A stretch of DNA of 64,000 bases from contig OX359195.1 in assembly GCA_947172415.1 (NCBI GenBank), positions 2,604,001 through 2,668,000 on the forward strand, given 5' to 3'. The notes under the pieces are model-generated. The model saw nothing but the letters and a program-made list of their open reading frames with translations, had not been told where the DNA came from and did no database searches. A program made the translations under genes and the position numbers. The DNA is from Chondrosia reniformis (Eukaryota; Porifera; Demospongiae; Chondrillida; Chondrillidae). Each line of letters opens with the position of its first letter. Position 1 is the first letter of the stretch. This document shows positions 58,001 to 64,000 of this stretch, piece by piece.

Positions 58001-61000
58001 GAAGGAAACAATACTGACAGCCATCATGATAATTCAGTTTTGCGAAGCAATCTGCAATCGACTCCAGGACCTAGCAGTTGTCATTCAATTAATTTAAAAT
58101 TGAGTTCACCTCAAGCACCATGGAAAGGCAAAAGAAAGCGTTCTGCCAGAGGATATACAGCCATAAATAAACGCTGGAATCCACAACCAACAGTCCTATT
58201 CCATGCTAGTACTAGTCCCATTGCAAACCAGCATCCCATGTGGCAAAACACTCCAGATGACTTACCTAGCAGCTTAAGTGGGGAGGCAGAAGAGAGTTTG
58301 TTACTTCAACATGGTCCCTTCTCAACTTCAGATCTTGATTCAGAAGTTAGTTTACAGGCCACATGCATCAATATACAATAAACTTCTTTATTAACTTGCC
58401 TGTGTATGTTCAGGATATAGCACACATGAACATGCAATGCATATTATATATAAATTTACAAATTACATAATTTACAATAGGTTTATAAAGTTACAAATGA
58501 AAATGTCAGTTGAATCTTGAATCCTGAGCTTGCTTGTCCTATAGGATGGAACAATATTAAATAAGTAATAATTTCTTAAGATTCTGTGTGGCTAGGTATT
58601 GACATGGTGAAATCTCTGATACTACATTAGCCAGGCAATTGGATTTGTTAATAAACCAAACGTTTTGACCCTAATCTAGGGGTACCAAAGAGTGCTAGCC
58701 TTGTACGCAGATCATTACAACTGATAAAGACCCCTGGATTGGGGTCAAAGCGTTTTGTTTATTAACAAATCCAACAGCCCAATTTCAGGCTGGCTAGTAC
58801 AGTACTAGAGATTTCACCACAAGTAGTAATTGTAAATGTAAAATGTATTTTTTTAATATATATACAGGAAGTTGAAAGTGGAGAGAGCAGTAGCAATGAT
58901 GAGGATGATTTCAACTTAGATGATTCAGTGCCTCATTTAACTGATTGGATGAAGACAATGCCATCAAGGGATCGTAAGAAAATAGCAGTTCTGCTATATC
59001 ACCATTTGCACAAGATGTATGAACCAGACAAGACCAAGGCAGCTCAGAGTGCTGGTTTAGCATTGGGATATTCCAGACAGACCATCTACAAATGGGTACG
59101 GCAATACTGTAGAAATGGAGGTGAATTTGCAACTTCTGAAAGGGGTAAGTACAGAAGAGATACTGTACTAGATCAAGAAGATGTCACCAGAAAAGCTGTC
59201 AGATGGCTGAGGGAGAAAGTTCATGACAGAAAATTCAACCTGACTCACAAGAGATTTCAGACATGGTTAAATGAATATCTTCAAAAGCTGGAGTTCCCAG
59301 ATACCATTAAAAAGAATGTTTCAGAAGCTACTGCCTTTAGGTATATGAAAAGGTTAGGTTTTACTCACAGACGATACAAGCAGGGCTACGCAGATGGCCA
59401 TGAGAGGGAAGACGAGGTAGAATACAGAAAGCTGTATTTAAAGAAGGTAAAGATTTTTGAGGCATCCCATTTACCTCCACCCACATGTGAAGACAACATA
59501 TCATCATGGAACAGTGGCAGCAATTCAAGGGCAAAAAATGTGGTATTCATCTATCATGACGAGACAACTTTTAATGCCTATGATGCCAAACCATCAGTTT
59601 GGGTGGATCCATGTGGTAGTAGTGAGGTTCGACCAAAAGGCAAAGGGCAAGGTATTATGATAAGCGACTTTATCGATGAGTTTTCTGGCTATCTCCGCCT
59701 TACGGATGAAGAGCACAGAGCTGTGCAACGAGAATATCCCTTTTGCCCAAAGGAAGCCAGAAGGATTACCGAACATCAGAGAGATGGCTATTGGGACAAT
59801 GCTAAGTTCATGAATCAAATTAAAGCAGCAGCAATGATAGCCCAATTCAAGTATCCAAGAGAAAAATATGATCTGGTATGGATCTTTGACCACAGCAGTG
59901 GTCACCAGGCATATAATGACAATGCATTAGTAGCCACACGAATGAATGTAAAGCCAGGTGGGAATCAGCCGGTGATGCGGGATTGGAGATTACCTAATGG
60001 CAATTTACAGGAGATGTGTCTACCAAATGGCACTCCTAAGGGGTTGGAGCTGGTTTTGCGAGAGAGGGGTGTGGACACCACTGGTATGGTGAAGATTGAT
60101 ATGGTTCGTAGGCTCCAGCAATTCGAGGATTTTAAGAATGAAGTCAGCAGTGTTGAAGCGTACTTGAAATCAAAAAATCATCGATGTCTATTCTCTCCCA
60201 AGGTACAAGAATATACATTACACAAATATATACAACCTACAGCATACATGTAAATGTATGTATATATGCATCTAATGGTATCTTACTTACTTCTGCTATA
60301 TAGTTTCACCCAGAGCTCAACCCCATTGAGAGATGCTGGGGTAAAGCTAAACAATATGCAAGATCCAACTGTAACTATACAATGAATGGATTGAGGGAAA
60401 CTGTGCCAATTGCCCTAGAATCTGTCACTGTTGATCTGATTAGACAATACTTTCGAAAGGTTCGCGATTATCATAAAGCCTACATAGAAGGAATGATGAC
60501 AGGCAATGAAGCTGTTAAACAGGTAAAAATAATGTATGCATATAAAAACATTAACATGTACATATACGTATACTTTCATATATGTATACTCATATAGTCT
60601 AGCTGAATTGCCTATATTTTGTGAGCTACAGTACTAGTTGTTGTTTCATTGTCAATTTTGTAGGTTAATATCTACAAGGCACACCGCAAAGTATCACAGA
60701 ATAATTAGAACTTATTTTGTACATTACTAATTAAAGGTATGAAGTCAACATCATGATCATCTAAATCACAGTCATTATTATATTTCTTTCCTTCTCCGTA
60801 GATCAACATTTACTACATGGACAAAATATTTTATTGCATGGAACTTAGAAACATCTTAGAAGCTGAACTAACACTAATTTAGCACATTTATCGCCAGTTC
60901 ACTAACTATTAGCTAAGAGAACTAACCGAAAATGTTTATGAATATATTGTGACTTATATCTCCATCGAAAAGGGACAAACCGACTTAAACCTACTCCAGA

Positions 61001-64000
61001 ATCTGTTAAATATCATTATCTAAAGAATAAAGCACTAAATCGGCAATAATGTAACTTCTTACTAAAGAAATTTCTCACTAAAACAAATCGCCGCTTAGCG
61101 CATGTAGGTCAATAACTTCTCTTTCCTTTCTTTGAATCGCTTAAGCATACTTGCGATTATAAAGGACTGCCTAATCTATAAATTGATACTTTATTCAACT
61201 TACAAATGTGTCCCAAAAGCTTTAAATTTCTACAAATCAAAAGAAAAGACATTTTCTTCTTCCTCTACTAAATGTGATTGCGTAATCAATGCGTCGCTAT
61301 GGCAACGCAACTCGCATAAAAAATATTAGCCTAAACACCTTCTCGACAATTTCATGATTTAAAAGTGCTTCAATAACAGTGTTTTGGTCACTTTTTTCGC
61401 CTGTCATCACTTATTGGTGTAACATCTGCATTTGGTAACTTTATGGTGAAATGAACTATATACGTATGTTCCATTCCACAGAAATGTGTTCATATTCTAT
61501 CCAGTTATATAGTGTATCATGTATGTGACACAAACCAGTCAATGCAGCTATGGGACAACTCTCTAATCAGCTGTAGTAACTACATGTGATTGGTTGCTGG
61601 TCACATGAGATCTCACTGTATGACACTTGTGTGCAGTGTTAAGTGTGAATGTTGAGATATGTCTTTATGTATAGTAATTCTCTATTTAGATAAGTACTTG
61701 TATATATTGTTATTGTTGAGTGATCCATCAATGTCTTTATACTCTAGTGCATTAGGAGGCACCCCAGTCTGGAAGATGTGACATTAGATCGGTTGCGTTG
61801 TGTGAATTTGATGAAAGTGTTCTTGTTTGGTATCAAAGACAAACTAAACATGAAGAAAGTAAATGTTGACTTTACTGAATGCTCAGGTAAGTGTATTGTT
61901 ATCAAAATACTCAAGTCTTTTGATCTCTTAAGAATGTTTTTATACATGCATGTTGGGTAAAAATTGTAATAAAGTTGTTATAACTTCTTAACTTGTCAAT
62001 ATGAGGTCTAGTCCTGATAACCTGGTGGTGTGTGATTGTATGTAGTATATTTTGTAACTTCTTGTAGATGCTGATTGTGTAGAGTTATTAGCATGTGTTG
62101 TGAGTTGTATGAAGAAGAGCTCACTAAAGACACTTTGTCTCGAGGAGATGGAAGGAGTGCCACAATGTTGTGAAGTGTTTGACTGTCTTAGAAGCAGTGA
62201 AATAGAAGAGTTTGCGTTTTATCTGAAGCGCAGAACTTCATTACCTGTGAGTGTGATGACAATATATAGAATATTATCTTCTCCACTTCACTCTCCCCAT
62301 TCACCACTCTGGCCCATACACACCTAACACTATATCTCCTCATAGCTATATAGCCCTTGTATGTGTATCTGAAATGAGTTCCAAGTGTATGTACACAGGA
62401 TCTGTGAAAGGCTGTGCAGAAGCTACTGACTAGTATTGCTTCTCAAGTATATGGACATAACTAACTTATCTTTAGAGGGTTCACTTTGTTACTCCTGTTT
62501 AATTGATAATGTGTAGCAGTCTTATGGCTATCCCATAGTTGGTCCAAATAATGTTCTTCTACAAAAGTTATGTAATAACTATTGTTTATCAGTGAAAGTG
62601 TTCATTTGAAAAGAGAGAGGTATCTTGTGTGGTGCAAATTACTTCAAATTGCCAATCCTTATGACCAGTCTAATCCATTTGATTATTAGAGAGTGCTCTG
62701 CTCATTCACTGTTCTCTCAGATCAACTGGTATGTAGAGACTGGAAGTGCGGTCTCATTTCCATGTAGTTATTCCATCCACACAATGTTTACATCATGCCA
62801 GCTAACCTTGTTCTGAGCAGAAGACATTTTATTGTTATATCCACTCAATTGTGATGTGATATTTCAGTTGACACTTTTGTATAGTGTATTCTCATGTGAA
62901 TATCACATCTCTGTTATGTGTGATGTATACAGGAAGGTTTCACTGATCTTGTTGAATGTGGAGTTGGACAGTGCAGGACACTCAGGAAGGTCACCATGGA
63001 AGTTGGTAGACATCAAACACTGTCCTCCAGTATATTGAAGGGAATGATCCAGAATCCTTCATTGGAACAAGTCAAACTGTGGAGATGTGACTTTAAAGGT
63101 AGGTTTTATAACTTTATGTACAGAATGTATTATTGCCTATGGACTTAATAAGTTTCATCAACTACGAGGATCATGTACTCTATACAATCATCTCAATAGA
63201 ATGGTTGTGTTCAGTAAAGTGTCCCTTTCAAGTGATTAGTAGCCAATGTATAGCCTCTCTCTGCAACATTTCAAACTATTACATAAGCATTTAATATAAA
63301 TTTGCAGTGTGTTAATGTACTGTAATCTGATTGGTTCCTTCAATTGACAGGAAATGGAGCATTACTTGTGCAACTACTACAAAATGGCAGATTGGAGAGT
63401 GTTACACTTGGTCACTCCTCTGTAAGAGACTGTTACAACATCACATCGAGGGACATTGCTAATGCTATTGGATGTCTACGTGACAACACTTCATTGAAAG
63501 AACTCACCATCAGTATTGATTCAGACCAGTCTGAGGTACACTTGACTGCCTATCACTAGTAAATATTACTTTCCCTTACTTATTAAAGGTATATCCAGTC
63601 TGCTTATTACAAAGTTTAGGTTTTTTTGACTAGCTTGTTCCAGTCTATGGCCTCTGAGTGTTTTAGATTAGGTAAACACTTCATATTGTAGTACATGTAT
63701 TTAATTGTACTTGATACACTTGTACAGAATATCCAGGATGTCATTGAAGAAGATGTCTTGACATCAGTTGAACAAGCTGTCAAGGAGAACACTACACTGG
63801 AGAGGTTGGAAGTGAATAGTATATGGAGTGCAATGAACTGGAGGAATGTTGCAGAGAGCATTCTAAAGGGAGCAGCAACCAATCAGAATCTCAGAGAGTT
63901 GGAACTGGGGATGAATGAGGAATACAACGAATATGCTCCTAAACAGGAAGTGATTGATAATGTAAGAAAACTCAACAGGAAATTGAAACTCATTGTTTGG
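52085..64000 (+). CDS. NLR-4: CARD-repeat-DEATH-NACHT-LRR receptor, 3' end beyond the window
   Basis: Exons: 52085-52396 (ATG 52087), 52911-53054, 53951-54259, 54417-54475, 54800-56441, 56639-56730, 56878-56977, 57209-57405, 61748-61886, 62068-62246, 62933-63098, 63351-63535, and 63737 (or 63728) to the window edge. Through 63535 they total 3522 nt, exactly 1174 codons with no stop. Order: CARD-like 1-103, short repeat 104-151, DEATH 152-254, linker 255-274, NACHT exon 275-821, LRRs from 822. It is the sister of NLR-2, but with fewer 11-residue repeats and no FVSHYSRYHH segment in NACHT. A 3.9-kb transposon sits in the intron 57406-61747; if spliced out, the gene can still be functional. Confidence 0.85.
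52911..53054 (+). CDS. 11-residue repeat exon (NLR-4)
   Basis: Same start as in NLR-2 (GECESSELSQTEPQVSQTAD) but only about three units, 144 nt against 342 nt. Phase 1 kept on both sides. The length difference is a whole number of 33-bp units (six). Confidence 0.85.
53300..53840. mobile_element. Insertion before the DEATH exon of NLR-4, mariner-like ends
   Basis: About 540 bp absent from the NLR-2 intron, which runs directly from AGAGTTTAGTATAATTGCAG to TTTACCATTTTATAG. The right end TTATCTTAAGCGGGTTCAAC then TGTA is typical of Tc1/mariner-type TIRs; the left end CATACAGCTGTTAAGACAAA is only loosely complementary. No intact transposase. The class is inferred. Confidence 0.5.
53951..54259 (+). 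CDS. DEATH-domain exon (NLR-4)
   Basis: Reads TILDLQYVVESEAVNHSDGI, CRRLGVSEAVLSQAEHTY, GLQDWYNGNG and LSVLCKALEDS. Two residues longer than the NLR-2 exon (GRAVPVTL against GRPVTL). Acceptor CTGTAG at 53950, donor GTACAT. All motifs of the DEATH pattern are preserved. Confidence 0.75.
54800..56441 (+). CDS. NACHT exon (NLR-4)
   Basis: Open 1642-nt exon with Walker A GEPGIGKST, Walker B FIMDGYDEFP, sensor TSRPRAS and HFLHRTVQEFLAACAV. Ends at a strong GTGAGT donor after ATTAAAG. Near-identical to NLR-2 through most of its length, with scattered substitutions. Confidence 0.92.
56639..57405 (+). CDS. First three LRR exons of NLR-4
   Basis: 56639-56730, 56878-56977 and 57209-57405. The third contains LKSLSLGNVNF and LVTMEMKFCDY, the LRR pattern. 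Phases 1-0, 0-1 and 1-0, matching the paralogues. The next LRR exon is 4.3 kb away because of the inserted transposon. Confidence 0.82.
57983..60708 (+). CDS. DDE transposase, four exons, 653 residues
   Basis: Exons 57983-58345, 58868-60202, 60304-60522 and 60664-60708 (TAG), all joined in phase 0, 654 codons. The start context is CACCATGT. Domains: Ser/basic N-terminus (1-140), helix-turn-helix AGLALGYSRQTIYKWVRQY near 182-200, DDE core with D352 (YHDETTFNAY), D462 (IFDHSSGHQAYND) and E575 (FHPELNPIERCWG). The second D to E gap is 112 residues, far above the usual 34-39, because it holds a segment NGTPKGLELVLRERGVDTTG that resembles a SAP DNA-binding motif (about 506-540). Role: cut and paste of the flanking element. 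Introns are host-type GT-AG. No lesion seen. Confidence 0.82.
58604..58822. mobile_element. Small TIR element inside transposase intron 1
   Basis: Outer inverted ends GGTGAAATCTCTGATACTA / TAGTACTAGAGATTTCACC and an inner pair GGATTTGTTAATAAACCAAA / TTTGTTTATTAACAAATCC give a nested hairpin of about 215 bp. It lies between transposase exons 1 and 2 and carries no coding sequence. Confidence 0.65.
61748..64000 (+). CDS. Remaining LRR exons of NLR-4 (partial at window end)
   Basis: 61748-61886, 62068-62246, 62933-63098, 63351-63535 and a last one from 63737 (or 63728) running off the edge. Motifs LKTLCLEEMEG, LEQVKLWRCDF, LESVTLGHSS, LKELTISIDS and LRELELGM. No stop. By comparison with NLR-2, the last LRR exon lacks only its final few bases in this window and a short terminal exon follows outside. 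Confidence 0.82.

Larger units (their letters stand above)
57550..61456 (+). mobile_element. 3.9-kb DNA transposon with TIRs and an intact transposase
   Basis: Ends GTTCATTTCATCATAAAGTT and its complement at 61456 match over about 27 bp with one mismatch. Flanks on both sides are TATATA, so the target duplication is TA or longer. The NLR-2 intron (about 19940-19965) shows the empty site. TIR, TA target and a DDE protein with a D-N-P-I-E motif place it in the broad Tc1/mariner-IS630 group. Nearly matched TIRs and an undamaged transposase suggest a recent insertion. Region 60710-61440 has no further gene. Confidence 0.85.

Overview
This is nuclear DNA of an animal with short introns and AT-rich, repeat-laden intergenic sequence. 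The content points to a demosponge of the Amphimedon type. The window is dominated by tandem NOD-like receptor (NLR) genes with death-fold N-termini, a NACHT ATPase and a multi-exon LRR tail, and sponge genomes are known for large NLR expansions. No bacterial, viral or organellar genes and no tRNA, rRNA or CRISPR array were seen. The species call is inference.

Layout. (1) 78-8381 (+): NLR-1, two CARD-like exons followed by NACHT and LRRs, interrupted by one stop codon and a 33-bp deletion. (2) 8759-10684 (-): broken partial copy of FNBP4, then a PHD-finger fragment and an unrecognised multi-exon gene remnant (11124-12822, -). (3) 13020-23582 (+): NLR-2, complete, CARD / 11-residue repeats / DEATH / NACHT / LRR, 1358 codons. 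(4) 25771-34585 (-): the longest FNBP4 locus, tail-to-tail with NLR-2 and carrying frameshifts. (5) 35170-42710 (+): NLR-3, with a leader exon that looks N-myristoylated; a pseudogene with four stops and one frameshift. (6) 43359-44360 (-): the intact 3' end of FNBP4 as a partial copy. (7) 45233-51099 (+): a decayed Myt1-type (PKMYT1) kinase locus, preceded by duplicates of two of its own exons and by a captured NLR promoter and leader exon. (8) 51535-64000 (+): NLR-4, open through the window end, carrying a 3.9-kb DNA transposon with an intact 653-residue transposase in an LRR intron.

How it fits together. The duplication unit appears to be NLR(+) followed by FNBP4(-), copied three times with different FNBP4 breakpoints. 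Every N-terminal effector exon (CARD-A, CARD-B, repeat, DEATH) begins and ends in phase 1, so modules can be gained, lost or swapped without changing frame. Four copies of a promoter/5' leader module are recognisable, three with a TCACGTGA box and two with a palindromic NF-kB-like site. Exon models were built by hand from aligned paralogues. For NLR-2 the coding total is exactly 4077 nt (1359 codons with the stop); NLR-1 totals 3657 nt, and NLR-3 becomes divisible by 3 once its 4-bp insertion is discounted.

Unusual items: the putatively acylated NLR leader, the kB and E-box leader module, the transposase with a SAP-like insertion and very wide D-D-E spacing, and several long hairpin (fold-back) elements, one with a clear 12-bp target duplication.
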